Below are positions 25,601 to 34,247 of a stretch of 39,793 nt of DNA, one piece after another. Source of the DNA: an uncultured Microbulbifer sp. (GTDB lineage Bacteria; Pseudomonadota; Gammaproteobacteria; Pseudomonadales; Cellvibrionaceae); the NCBI RefSeq assembly GCF_947498635.1, contig NZ_CANMKV010000040.1, positions 1 through 39,793 of the forward strand, read 5' to 3'. Within the stretch, counting starts at the first letter, position 1. Each line of letters starts with the position of its first letter. The notes beneath the pieces are model-generated. The model worked only from the letters and a program-made list of their open reading frames with translations, searched no databases and was not told where the DNA came from. The translations under genes were made by a program, and so were the position numbers.

Positions 25601-26392
25601 ATGAATGTGCCTTTTACTTCCCCCCAAAATAACCCCAACTCCCGGCAACTGAGCTTTGCCTATGGGGATGAGCGCATCACTTTTGAATGCCAGCCCCGCT
25701 CCCAGGCCAATGGGCGAGTGCTGATCAAAGTACACCCCGACTGCCGTGTGGTGGTCAGCGCACCCGAACCTATCGATAACAATGCGGTTTTAAAAGCGGT
25801 AAAAAAACGCGGGCGCTGGATTTACCAGCAGCTGAGGGATTTCCGCAAAGCGCTGGAATATATAACGCCACGGCAATATATCAGTGGCGAGAGCCACTTC
25901 TATCTGGGCAAGCAATATCTGCTGAAAGTCATTGAGTCTGAAGACACCCAACAGCAGGTGAAATTACTGCGCGGCAAGCTGGAAGTCTCCGTGCGTAAAA
26001 AAGATCCCGAAAGAGTGCGCCTGCTTTTGGGCGAATGGTACAAGGTGCGCGCCAAAGAAATTTTTCACCGCCGCCTGGATGCGCTATTGGAGCAGACCCT
26101 ATGGGTCTCCGGGCGTCCACCCCTGCGCACCCTCAGCATGAAAACCCAATGGGGCAGCTGCTCCCCCCAGGGGCGTATCACCCTCAACCCCCATCTGGTA
26201 AAAGCTCCGCGCCAGTGTATCGACTATGTGATTTTGCACGAGCTCTGCCATATCGCCGAACACAACCATGGCGAGCGATTTTACCGTTTAATGAATCAGG
26301 TGATGCCCAAGTGGGAAGGCACGAAAAACAAGCTGGATGCTATGGCGAATTTGATTCTGGGTGATACCCTGCCCCACTCTTTTAACCGATAA
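25601..26392 (+). CDS. YgjP-like zinc metallopeptidase (DUF45), RM-associated
   Basis: 263 aa. The M48/DUF45 zinc site is clear: HELCHIAEHNHGERFY (about 210-225), with the HExxH glutamate and a downstream His. TQWGSCSPQGRITLNPHL (about 181-198) is the other family signature. Cytoplasmic, with no signal peptide. It follows hsdR by 7 bases and so is co-transcribed. DUF45 peptidases are commonly found at the end of type I restriction operons and may cut or regulate a subunit, but the target is unknown. Confidence 0.9.
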   Translation: MNVPFTSPQNNPNSRQLSFAYGDERITFECQPRSQANGRVLIKVHPDCRVVVSAPEPIDNNAVLKAVKKRGRWIYQQLRDFRKALEYITPRQYISGESHFYLGKQYLLKVIESEDTQQQVKLLRGKLEVSVRKKDPERVRLLLGEWYKVRAKEIFHRRLDALLEQTLWVSGRPPLRTLSMKTQWGSCSPQGRITLNPHLVKAPRQCIDYVILHELCHIAEHNHGERFYRLMNQVMPKWEGTKNKLDAMANLILGDTLPHSFNR

Positions 26393-26441
26393 TATTTTTA
26401 ACTTTCGTATGGAATCGACCGCCACTTCAGGGAAAGATCAA

Positions 26442-27746
26442 ATGAGTAAAACAGCGTGGGTGACCAGTGCTATCTCCCAAGCGGATACCCTTTGGCAAAA
26501 TTCGCGGAAATCGATCGAAGGTAAATCCTTTAGCGATGTACAGGATGCCGATGGGCTCCAGTATGTGGATCTGGTAATGGAAGGCGGTGGCATGCTTGGC
26601 ATTGCCTTGGTGGGTTACACCTACATCCTTGAAAAAGCCGGCATTCGTTTCCGCAAAGTTGCGGGTACTTCCGCAGGGGCCATCAATGCACTTTTCCTGG
26701 CCGCCGCCGGAACCCCAGGCTCACGTAAGAGCGAAAAGTTACTGGAAATCATGGCCAAAGCGGACTTTGCCAGTTTTGAAGATGGTGAGCTTTATGCGCG
26801 AAAAACGGTGCAGCGCCTCCTCAAAGGCCGGGGGGTATTTACCAACCTGGCACTACATCCATTTGACTCCCTGCGTACCTGCAGGCAACTTTTACGTGAC
26901 AAAGGCTTGAACCCGGGAGACACCTTCACCCGCTGGCTTCAGGAAGAATTGCGTCAGCTGGGTATCGCCAATACTGCGCAGCTATATCGACGTATCAACC
27001 AATTTCCCACACTACTTTACCAGGGTGAGCCCGACCCGCAGGTGGGCGCTGCTGAAGTGGCACTGGTGGCCGCAGACATTACCACGGAGACTCGTGCGGT
27101 GTTTCCAGCCAAAGCGCCACTTTATTTCGCCGACCCCAACAGCGTCAATCCCGCGGAGTATGTGCGGGCCTCCATGTCAGTGCCGGGCTTTTTCAAGCCC
27201 TACACGGTAAAAAATATTCCCCAACTGAACCAGTGCCACTCTATAGTCGAAAATTGGCGCATCATTAAAGGGATCGGCAACCCCGAGCGCTTCTTCAAAA
27301 ATGGGTTTCCTCAGGAGGTGGAGTTTGTGGATGGTGGCCTGGTATCTAATTTTCCCTTCGATATTTTCCACAAACCCGGCGGCACGCCAAAGTTGCCTAC
27401 GTTTGGCATCAAGCTGGAAGTGGACCACTATCAGCCCAAATCCAACGGGATGGGCCGTTTTACGATGGGACTGATCAATACCTGCCGCAACATGCTGGAT
27501 AACCATGTGCGCGCCAGCCTCAATGCGGAATACCATGCATTGGTGAAGGAGATCGCCATTGAGCCCATGGCAAGCGGCAAGCGCCCGCATTGGCTGGATT
27601 TCGCCATGCCCGGAGAGCACTGCGAGCACTTGTTTGTATCGGGAGCCAAAGCCGCCACCGAGTTTTTAAGCAACGGCTTTCACTGGGAGGATTACCTAGT
27701 ACTGCGCCAACCTGAAGTTTTCTACTCCGGCGAGCAGCTGGCCTGA
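26442..27746 (+). CDS. Patatin-like phospholipase
   Basis: 434 aa from ATG 26442, which follows AGGGAAAG; longer starts at 26361 (GTG, overlapping the previous gene) and 26409 lack a ribosome site. The patatin set is complete: the oxyanion loop EGGGMLG (about 45-51), the nucleophile Ser in AGTSAG (about 73-78), and the catalytic Asp in FVDGGLVSNFP (about 299-309). The catalytic Ser-Asp dyad predicts lipid acyl hydrolase activity in the cytoplasm or at the membrane. It lies just after the RM-associated peptidase, in the same direction. Patatins also serve as effectors in several anti-phage systems, so a defence role is possible but unproven here. Confidence 0.88.
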   Translation: MSKTAWVTSAISQADTLWQNSRKSIEGKSFSDVQDADGLQYVDLVMEGGGMLGIALVGYTYILEKAGIRFRKVAGTSAGAINALFLAAAGTPGSRKSEKLLEIMAKADFASFEDGELYARKTVQRLLKGRGVFTNLALHPFDSLRTCRQLLRDKGLNPGDTFTRWLQEELRQLGIANTAQLYRRINQFPTLLYQGEPDPQVGAAEVALVAADITTETRAVFPAKAPLYFADPNSVNPAEYVRASMSVPGFFKPYTVKNIPQLNQCHSIVENWRIIKGIGNPERFFKNGFPQEVEFVDGGLVSNFPFDIFHKPGGTPKLPTFGIKLEVDHYQPKSNGMGRFTMGLINTCRNMLDNHVRASLNAEYHALVKEIAIEPMASGKRPHWLDFAMPGEHCEHLFVSGAKAATEFLSNGFHWEDYLVLRQPEVFYSGEQLA

Positions 27747-27775
27747 AAAAAACCGGGGCCTAATCGCGCCCCGGT
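27745..27775 (-). terminator. Rho-independent terminator of the malic enzyme gene
   Basis: On the minus strand the hairpin ACCGGGGC-N8-GCCCCGGT (27775-27752) is followed by eight T residues (complement of 27744-27751). It lies 30 bases beyond the malic enzyme stop. On the plus strand the A-run precedes the stem, so it would serve the patatin gene only weakly. Confidence 0.9.
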
Positions 27776-27804
27776 ATAGGTATAGATGTCGTAGAAAACG
27801 AAAA

Positions 27805-29484
27805 TCAGAAAGAGCGACGGCGGTAGCTGCGGTAGTTCGCTTGCCAGAAATTGCGCTTTAAGGATTTCTCCAGCTGCTCATGGCTTACCTTGGGTGCCAC
27901 CCCATCAAGTTGTGCCTGAGCGGCTACGGCACGTGCGATCTGTTGGCTCACTTCGCGGATATCGTTGAGGTCTGGGAGAAGTGCGCCCACCCCTTCTTTG
28001 ACCACCGGCGCCTGTTCCGCCAGGGCATTGGAGGCGGCCATCAACATTCCCTCCGTCACCCGGGTGGCATTAGCAGCGATAACGCCAAGTCCAATGCCAG
28101 GGAAGATATAGACATTATTGCACTGGGCCACGGCGTGATGGTGGCCATCGATATCCACTGCAGCAAAGGGGCTGCCAGTAGCGACTAGCGCTTCCCCCTT
28201 GGTCCAGGTCAAGATTTCTGCCGGGGTCGCTTCCGCGCGCGAGGTGGGGTTCGATAGCGGCATTACCAATGGGCGCTCGTGACCTTTCTGTAGCGACTCG
28301 ATTACAGCCTGAGTAAACAGTCCACCCTGGCCGGATACACCGATAAGAATACTCGGTTTAGCCTGGCCAATCAGGCTCTCCAAGTTCGACTCTGCAACAC
28401 TCTCAAAAATATCCGGGGCCTGAGCCAAGGCGGCCTGAAAGTCGTGCAACCCCTTCATGTCCGAGGTGACTAATCCGTAACGGTCAAACATGAAAATACG
28501 TGCGCGGGCCTCCTTATCGCTCAGCCCCGCTTGCACCATGGCGGTCACCACCTGCTCGGCAATACCACAGCCGGCGGAGCCGGCACCAACAATCACAACT
28601 CGCTGGGCCGTAAGTGGCTCCTGCCAGGTTTTGCAGGCGGCCAGAAGAGTACCCAGAGTGACAGCAGCCGTTCCCTGAATGTCGTCATTAAAACAGCAGA
28701 GCCGATCCCGGTAGCGCTGTAACAACGGCATGGCATTGGTCTGGGCAAAGTCTTCAAACTGCACCAATACCTTGGGCCAGCGGCGCTGCACCGCTTCAAT
28801 AAACTGCTCCAGGAATTCGTCATACTCTTCCTGGGAGATACGCTCATGGCGCCAACCCATATACATGGGATCCCCCAAAAGAGTGCGATTGTTTGTGCCC
28901 ACATCCAGGGTAATCGGCAGTGTGTAGGCTGGGCTGATACCACCACAGGCGGTGTACAGGGATAACTTACCGATGGGAATCCCCATACCGCCAATGCCCT
29001 GATCCCCAAGCCCCAAGATACGCTCACCATCGGTAACCACGATCACCTTAACGTTTTCTTTGGTGGCGCTGCGCAATATGTCGTCCATATGCTCGCGATC
29101 TGGGTAGGAAATAAACAAGCCGCGGTGATTGCGGTAGATACTGGAGAATTCTTCGCAGGCGGCCCCCACGGTGGGGGTATAAATGATCGGCAACATTTCA
29201 TCAATGTGGTGCTCGATCAGATAAAAGAACAGGGTTTCGTTATCGTCCTGGATACCCCGCAAATAAATATGTTGCTCCAGTCCAGTCTTACATTGCTGAA
29301 ACTGGTAATAGGCGCGCCGAGCCTGCTCCTCAATGGTCTCGACATTGTTTGGCAGAAGGCCCGCCAAATTGAACTCAAGCCTCTCCTCCAGAGTGAATGC
29401 ACTGCCTTTATTCAACAATGGCATTTCCAGTAAGGAGGGGCCGGCATGGGGAATGTACAATGGGCGCTTTTCGTTGTTACTCAT
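27805..29484 (-). CDS. maeA: NAD-dependent malic enzyme (MaeA/SfcA type)
   Basis: Oxidative decarboxylation of malate to pyruvate in the cytoplasm. 559 aa, the normal length for the SfcA form. The N-terminal malic domain shows [13 protein letters not shown] and a [15 protein letters not shown] segment; the NAD fold shows [15 protein letters not shown] and the [11 protein letters not shown] motif provides metal-binding acids. ATG at 29484, preceded by GCAGGT, is preferred over 29529, because [15 protein letters not shown] is how these enzymes begin. It is a single gene with a strong terminator downstream. Confident. Confidence 0.95.
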   Translation of the reverse strand: MSNNEKRPLYIPHAGPSLLEMPLLNKGSAFTLEERLEFNLAGLLPNNVETIEEQARRAYYQFQQCKTGLEQHIYLRGIQDDNETLFFYLIEHHIDEMLPIIYTPTVGAACEEFSSIYRNHRGLFISYPDREHMDDILRSATKENVKVIVVTDGERILGLGDQGIGGMGIPIGKLSLYTACGGISPAYTLPITLDVGTNNRTLLGDPMYMGWRHERISQEEYDEFLEQFIEAVQRRWPKVLVQFEDFAQTNAMPLLQRYRDRLCCFNDDIQGTAAVTLGTLLAACKTWQEPLTAQRVVIVGAGSAGCGIAEQVVTAMVQAGLSDKEARARIFMFDRYGLVTSDMKGLHDFQAALAQAPDIFESVAESNLESLIGQAKPSILIGVSGQGGLFTQAVIESLQKGHERPLVMPLSNPTSRAEATPAEILTWTKGEALVATGSPFAAVDIDGHHHAVAQCNNVYIFPGIGLGVIAANATRVTEGMLMAASNALAEQAPVVKEGVGALLPDLNDIREVSQQIARAVAAQAQLDGVAPKVSHEQLEKSLKRNFWQANYRSYRRRSF

Positions 29485-29529
29485 AGACCTGCTATTAATC
29501 CGATACAGTGGACGAGATATATTGCGCAA

Positions 29530-30166
29530 GGAATTTTCAGTCTGACTAAATCAACCAAATTGAGTCAGAAAATTGCGCAAACCTGCCAGTCCAGGGGAGA
29601 ATAAAGACTATCTAGTGTTTTGCGATATAACAAGACCTACCCTCTTCTCCGGCAAGCCCTGATTAATGCTATCCACCTATGCTAGTTGCATTTTCGTCGC
29701 TGTTCCCGCTAGAGGTACAGAAATGGGCTTGTAGGAATTCTCACCAACAAAGTCACCCAGGGACCTACAAGTTGAAGAATCTACACCCGCCAACATTAGC
29801 TTCCACGCCGTACAGTTCCTGAGAAAAGGCGAAAAATGGGTGGTGAGCAATTAGAAAAAAATGTCGAGATAGGAAAAGCCAATCAGCAGACACACACCAT
29901 CGACATACAGCGTCTCAAAACAGTAACTGGTTCAGCTCAACAAAATTTGGACAGCAGGCCCATGGACCTTTCTGTCTATTTTGGCAAGTCACATGTCCAT
30001 ATTGACAAGCCCGATATTATGCCAAACGGTTCAGCGATTGAGTGAAAGGGGCCCCGGTGAGATAGAGGGGACTCCCAGGTCTTCTAACCAATACTCCCTG
30101 GCAGGTCAGTATCAAGATACACCGTATCGCGACTTTTAAAGTAGCCACAGATTAATCCAGAGATTC
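29530..30166. other. Intergenic stretch with one weak small reading frame
   Basis: About 640 bases between the malic enzyme start and the hairpin after the effector-binding gene. A 69-codon plus-strand frame at 29836-30045 follows a GAAAAGGCG stretch, but its protein resembles nothing I know and is rated doubtful. The malic enzyme promoter lies at the left end. Confidence 0.4.
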
Positions 30167-30193
30167 CCCGCTAAACAGAACTTGTTTAGTGGG
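30167..30193. terminator. Hairpin between convergent sequence at the end of the effector-binding gene
   Basis: An 11-base stem (CCCGCTAAACA and TGTTTAGTGGG, one G-U pair on the plus strand) with a 5-base loop directly abuts the stop codon of the minus-strand gene. The T-run is weak on both sides, so terminator strength is uncertain. Confidence 0.5.
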
Positions 30194-30643
30194 CTATTTG
30201 ATAGAAATAGACACTGTTATTTTATTTGGCCCCATATAGTGCTCAAAGTCTGTCGTGTAAGCACGTTCGTGAGGGCACTCCGGTGCAGAAAAATAGTTCC
30301 ACACCTCACCCCACAAATCGATAACAGCTTGTGGCATTTCTCCCTCCGCAGAAAATACTAAGTACTTTCCTTCCCGGATATGCACTGACTGGAAGTCCTC
30401 GGACATATCTGTTGAGAGCAGATCCGAGCAAGCATACACATCAAACATCCCGCTATAATCTGTTTCGTAGTTGGTATACACCCCATAGACCTGGGGAGTA
30501 CCCCGAAAGTTTGGTACTGCTTCTGCGCTAAACCTCGCCCACAGCGGAGCAATTTGTGCCGTTGCTGGATTCGCTTCATCTTCGTTTTTTGTTCTTGTGC
30601 GAAGCCCCACCAAATCGAAGCCTAAAATTTGTTCAACGACCAT
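30194..30643 (-). CDS. GyrI-like/AraC-type effector-binding domain protein
   Basis: 149 aa made of a single Rob/GyrI-like small-molecule-binding domain, without a DNA-binding part. Marks of the family are VYGVYTNYETDYSGMFDVYACSD (about 52-74) and the late ECPHERAYTTDFEHY (about 122-136). Stand-alone proteins of this type, as in integron-borne Cass2, bind cationic drugs or similar ligands. Cytoplasmic; no operon partner close by. Ligand unknown. Confidence 0.85.
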   Translation of the reverse strand: MVVEQILGFDLVGLRTRTKNEDEANPATAQIAPLWARFSAEAVPNFRGTPQVYGVYTNYETDYSGMFDVYACSDLLSTDMSEDFQSVHIREGKYLVFSAEGEMPQAVIDLWGEVWNYFSAPECPHERAYTTDFEHYMGPNKITVSISIK

Positions 30644-30817
30644 AATAACCTCGGTATATCCTCATTATTAATTTATTCCTAATCTGACAGTCACCTGAGA
30701 GCACTTGTAGCAGTTGATTCCTCATCAGCCTGAAAGTCAAGAGTAGCGCCTTCCGCCTTAGATATCATTGGTTTGAACCACAAAACGCACAATAATTCCA
30801 TTGTTACGTCATTGGTG

Positions 30818-31201
30818 CTAATCAGAGCCATTCGGCGCATACTGCTCAAGAAAATGGATAGCTTCTTCACGCTGCTCCAGTGAGAAACACCTTATATCGA
30901 TATTGCGAAAAATTTTATCCTCCAATCGAACAATTTTTTGCAACCACTTTTTATCAGTTAAAATTGCTGCGGCAGAAATATTCGAAATCCCCACATCCAA
31001 CAAATACTTGAATTTTTTTGTCACCGCCGAGACTTCCAGTCCTTGAAAAGATTCAATCTCCTCATAAATAGTGATATTTCCGAAATGCTCACCAAGAGAC
31101 TTCGCCTTAATCAGAGCTTCAGAGACATCGCTCTCCGTAATTTCTCCAGATATACCGAACCCAAAGGCATTGGGTATGCCAATATCTATGGCTTTGATCA
31201 T
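30818..31201 (-). CDS. SpoIIAA-like (STAS-fold) protein
   Basis: 127 aa with the SpoIIAA-like fold. It begins with the strand FGFGISGEIT, and a central block FKYLLDVGISNISAAAILTDKKWLQ (about 65-89) and a closing IDIRCFSLEQREEAIHFL (about 99-116) are characteristic of this family. Proteins of this kind are small cytoplasmic STAS relatives that bind membranes or hydrophobic ligands in some marine bacteria. Monocistronic. No partner kinase or phosphatase seen. Confidence 0.85.
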   Translation of the reverse strand: MIKAIDIGIPNAFGFGISGEITESDVSEALIKAKSLGEHFGNITIYEEIESFQGLEVSAVTKKFKYLLDVGISNISAAAILTDKKWLQKIVRLEDKIFRNIDIRCFSLEQREEAIHFLEQYAPNGSD

Positions 31202-31444
31202 AAAATCATTCCTAGTTTGGGTGGATATAGCTTCCGATTAAATCATCAATGAAGGCGGCTATAGTTTGCCGCATAAAATTAGACTCAAAATTAACCCGAC
31301 AACTCCAGATCAACCTTATCTAAACTCTACATATTTATCTTCAAAAAAGCTCTACCTAAATATACACCTCTCAATGAACATGCCCTAAAACTCTTAAAGT
31401 TGTAGAGCACAGTTCAATAGAGGTTTAGCCAAGGTTTATTTAAT

Positions 31445-32581
31445 TCACTCAGATCTATGGAAGAGATCCAGCGTCTTCAAAGAAAGTACCGTCAAATCCA
31501 CACTTGTTTCCAAGTCTACATTCTTGATTACGGTTATGGCGCGTTGGTGATCAGGACACAGCATAAGCATACTAACACTCCCAATACTAAGTCCGCTATG
31601 AGACAGGATATTAGGGTGCTCTAGGAGGATACGTCTTAAATCCTCATATTCCTCTGAATCATATTCAGCCATAAAGTCTTCTGATCCGATAAACCAACCG
31701 ATCCCCACATTGATTTCTGATCCATCCGACAGCCTGGACTTTGTAAACAACTCGGAAAGTGACTCTTCCCGCAAATAACCCGGGGACAAATGAGAGAGAG
31801 AAAATTTCACTACATCTTTTGGGGTTGACAATATTCCACCGCCGGCATATTTGTGACTACTATTCACCTCCGGTGAATTAACCAAAACTCCCCCAAAATA
31901 AGAATATGTACCTTGTCTTCCTGGAATAATTGGTGCTGAATCATCAAAAGTGCTCGTCTTTAAATTTAGGGGTTTAAAAACTTCCTTATAGACAATATCC
32001 TTGAAGGATTCCCCTTTAGACTTTTCCATTGCCGCACTTAAAAGAGTCCACGCATAAGTGGAGTAACGCTTATCTGTGCCAGGCGTAAAATGTAGAGGGT
32101 CATCTTTAAAAATATCAAGAGCTTCCAGGGTATTGTTATACTGCATATTTAACAAAAATTCATCAGGGATTTTATAGTGGCGAATTCCAGAGGTATGATT
32201 TGTCAACTGCCTTAAACTGATATTTGGATGCTTCTCTGGCCAAACAGAGACTAGCTGCCCGACCCCCGCATCCAGATCTATGACTCCTTGCTCAACTAAG
32301 CGCATTAACGCAGAGGCCGTTATTACTTTGGAGACACTTCCAATGCGAAGCTTTGTTTTTTTTGTCATAGGGACTTTGGATTCTAGATTTGAATAGCCAA
32401 ATCCTTTAGCCCATAGAGTACCGTCACTACTGCCAACAGCGACGCTGATGCCAGGAACTGTATCTGAAGATACTGCTTCTTTAAATAGCTTTTCAGCATG
32501 TTCAGATGCACCCTTTGCATATACAGACTGCAGAGGAAACATAAGTATCAACAAGGTTGACGATAACAGGGATTTATACAT
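31445..32581 (-). CDS. Secreted serine hydrolase, class C beta-lactamase family (S12)
   Basis: 378 aa. A signal peptide ends near VYAKG. The S12 set is the nucleophile Ser82-V-S-Lys85 in GSVSK, then a YST at the Y-x-N position (RYSTYAW), and HSG in LSHSGLS in place of the KTG triad. The YxN motif thus has Thr instead of Asn, and the third motif is HSG, as in esterase/peptidase-type members rather than true AmpC. ATG 32581 is chosen because GGAG lies nine bases upstream; ATG 32596 lacks a ribosome site. Acts in the periplasm; substrate likely a small ester or D-peptide, not shown by sequence. Confidence 0.88.
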   Translation of the reverse strand: MYKSLLSSTLLILMFPLQSVYAKGASEHAEKLFKEAVSSDTVPGISVAVGSSDGTLWAKGFGYSNLESKVPMTKKTKLRIGSVSKVITASALMRLVEQGVIDLDAGVGQLVSVWPEKHPNISLRQLTNHTSGIRHYKIPDEFLLNMQYNNTLEALDIFKDDPLHFTPGTDKRYSTYAWTLLSAAMEKSKGESFKDIVYKEVFKPLNLKTSTFDDSAPIIPGRQGTYSYFGGVLVNSPEVNSSHKYAGGGILSTPKDVVKFSLSHLSPGYLREESLSELFTKSRLSDGSEINVGIGWFIGSEDFMAEYDSEEYEDLRRILLEHPNILSHSGLSIGSVSMLMLCPDHQRAITVIKNVDLETSVDLTVLSLKTLDLFHRSE

Positions 32582-32596
32582 AAGATTAAACTCCAT

Positions 32597-33159
32597 TTTA
32601 TATTTTAAATATAATCTTTTCTACGGAGCCACTATATACCTTTCCCCATTGCCTTATCCATTACTATTCACACGGAACCATCTATTTTGAAACTATAGAA
32701 CCAAGTTTTGATCATGTACTTTGGGCGACCCACCGGTTCAAAAAATGCACAAAACAACACTTATAATTAATAAGTCAAACATCCTAACAGCCTCCTAGAA
32801 AAGTTCAGCCTGACAAATAAGGTAATCAAACAGCCCTACGAAGAAATATAATCTAAATCTAGTAGCAGAATAATTTTTCGACAGCGTCACCTGTAAGCTC
32901 AACAAAATGGCTGAACGCAGAGCAGAAGATAACGCCTTCATTTTCACTCCTCACTGGCCAACACCAAGCCCCCTCGAGATTACCTTCTATTAAACCTAAA
33001 AAACAACTCCTGAATAATTCTATTGGACCCAACAACCTTTCAGGCATCCTGAAAATTCAGATTTTTTCACTCATTCGACATATTAAAGAAATCGAGTCAA
33101 AGCATCGCCATATAAATCAAGGAAATAGGACCATTTCACCCACTTGGTTGGAAGCATAG
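32597..33159. other. AT-rich region between the serine hydrolase and the IS200 element
   Basis: Promoter for the minus-strand hydrolase is expected at 32600-32680. A 62-codon minus-strand frame (32859-33047) begins MPERLLGPIELF and reads like a protein, but it has no clear ribosome site and no known relative. It may be a fragment of a lost gene. Nothing else is recognised. Confidence 0.4.
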
Positions 33160-33219
33160 AGAAAATCAGCAACCTCCCGCATAGCGGGTGGTATGGTGAA
33201 AGCCCCCAGAGGGGGCTAT

Positions 33220-33654
33220 TTACAACCCCGCCAGTTGCATCTGCTCTTGCCGGCGTTCTTCAACCTCTTGATTCTTGATGTACTCTCGAATCATCTGCTC
33301 ATCAAGACCTACTGTACTCACGCAGTAGCCCCGAGCTCAAAAATGTCTTCCTGTGAAATTTCTCTGCACATGCTTGTACTTCCGAAATATCTGGATCGCA
33401 GATTTCCTTTTCAGAAACCCAACCGTATTGGAAACACTCAACCTTGGAGGAATCATTAACAACATATGAATGTGATCCCTCATTGCGTACCCCAAGACCA
33501 ACTCTATGCCTTTCTGACGACATAAGTCTCGGAATATTGCTCCAATCTCACGTCTCAATGCTCCAAATGACGCTTTCTTTCGATACTTGGGCACAAATAC
33601 CACATGGTACCTGCAATAATGTTTCACGTGAGCTTGGCACTGCCAATCTCTCAT
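33220..33654 (-). pseudogene. tnpA: IS200-type Y1 transposase interrupted by one TGA codon
   Basis: The reading frame is intact from ATG 33654 to TAA 33220 (144 aa) except for a TGA at 33339-33337, codon 106. That codon stands where relatives have Trp in HFWARGY (here HF-stop-ARGYCVSTVG). The HUH pair is in DHIHMLL (about 61-67). The catalytic Tyr is predicted in IREYIKNQE, after the stop, so the shortened 105 aa product cannot transpose. A single G-to-A change (TGG to TGA) explains it. The rest of the frame is clean, so the lesion is recent or tolerated by readthrough. Confidence 0.85.
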
Positions 33655-33695
33655 ATGGCCTCCTTAAAGAACTTGCCGGTTCATGGAGGCCATAT
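33653..33695 (-). promoter_or_regulatory. IS200 5' leader stem-loop that hides the transposase ribosome site
   Basis: An 11-base perfect inverted repeat (ATATGGCCTCC and GGAGGCCATAT, loop 21) lies on the minus strand directly before tnpA. Its downstream arm contains the GGAGG ribosome site and the start of the ATG. IS200 elements are known to hold their transposase in check with such a stem. A second hairpin (33701-33723) further up the leader may act as an antitermination-type barrier. Confidence 0.75.
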
Positions 33696-33871
33696 TTTTA
33701 CTCTGCACGCCGGAACGGCAGAGCCTTATCAAGTCTCACCGCCTGAGGCGGTGGTTTACCTATTTGTTAATTAAATTTTATGAGATGATTTAACTGGCAA
33801 TCAAAGTCATTTAAACCGGTAAAGAGTGTCAGGTCAGCTGTCAACTAAGTATTAGATATTTATAGCCACCA

Positions 33872-34126
33872 CTAATCTGGATCATAGTTCGCACTGCTCC
33901 AAGCATTATTGATTTCATCCGCTTGTAGCTGAGCATTAAAGTACTCCCAAACAATACCGTTGACGTCCTTTTCTTGCGTGAAGGTGGTAGCACCAGGATC
34001 TTCCCAACCCAAGTGCCTGAGAGCGCCTGGCTTACACTGATTATCTTTGCGAACCGATAAATTCAAAGCATCCGTTCGCCATAACGCGTATTCACCAGGC
34101 ACATAGGAGCAAGGTCTGCACCTCAT
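33872..34126 (-). CDS. Short cysteine-containing hypothetical protein, possibly a gene remnant
   Basis: 84 aa that read like a true protein (begins MRCRPCSYVPGEYALWR; Trp and charged residues evenly spread) but match no family I know. The same frame remains open about 20 codons further upstream (ending VEDYSAC) to a TGA, without a start codon or ribosome site. It may therefore be the 3' part of a broken gene lying between the IS200 element and the sulfatase gene. Confidence 0.4.
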   Translation of the reverse strand: MRCRPCSYVPGEYALWRTDALNLSVRKDNQCKPGALRHLGWEDPGATTFTQEKDVNGIVWEYFNAQLQADEINNAWSSANYDPD

Positions 34127-34247
34127 ACAAGCGCTGTAGTCTTCTACCGTTTCCTCAATACGGTCGGTTGACAGCGCAATATGAATTTTTCATGTCTTAG
34201 CCCACAACTCCCACGCTAATGATTTTACTCGTGTTCTCTCAAATTTC

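Larger units (their letters stand above)
33160..33757 (-). mobile_element. IS200-type insertion sequence (approximate ends)
   Basis: A compact element with no terminal inverted repeats but end hairpins, as expected for the IS200/IS605 family. On the minus strand, the left end has hairpin ACCGCC-TGA-GGCGGT (33752-33738) next to GGTAAACC. The right end has CCCGC-TAT-GCGGG (33188-33176), preceded by an AGCCCCC/GGGGGCT hairpin just after the transposase. A stem-loop over the transposase ribosome site is also present. It carries only a tnpA gene, with a nonsense codon. Exact end bases and the target site are not determined. Confidence 0.8.

Noticed and set aside
33160..33757. Possible CRISPR-like or attachment-site repeats from the several hairpins
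   Set aside because: The hairpins are the known end and leader structures of an IS200 element; no regularly spaced repeats are present.
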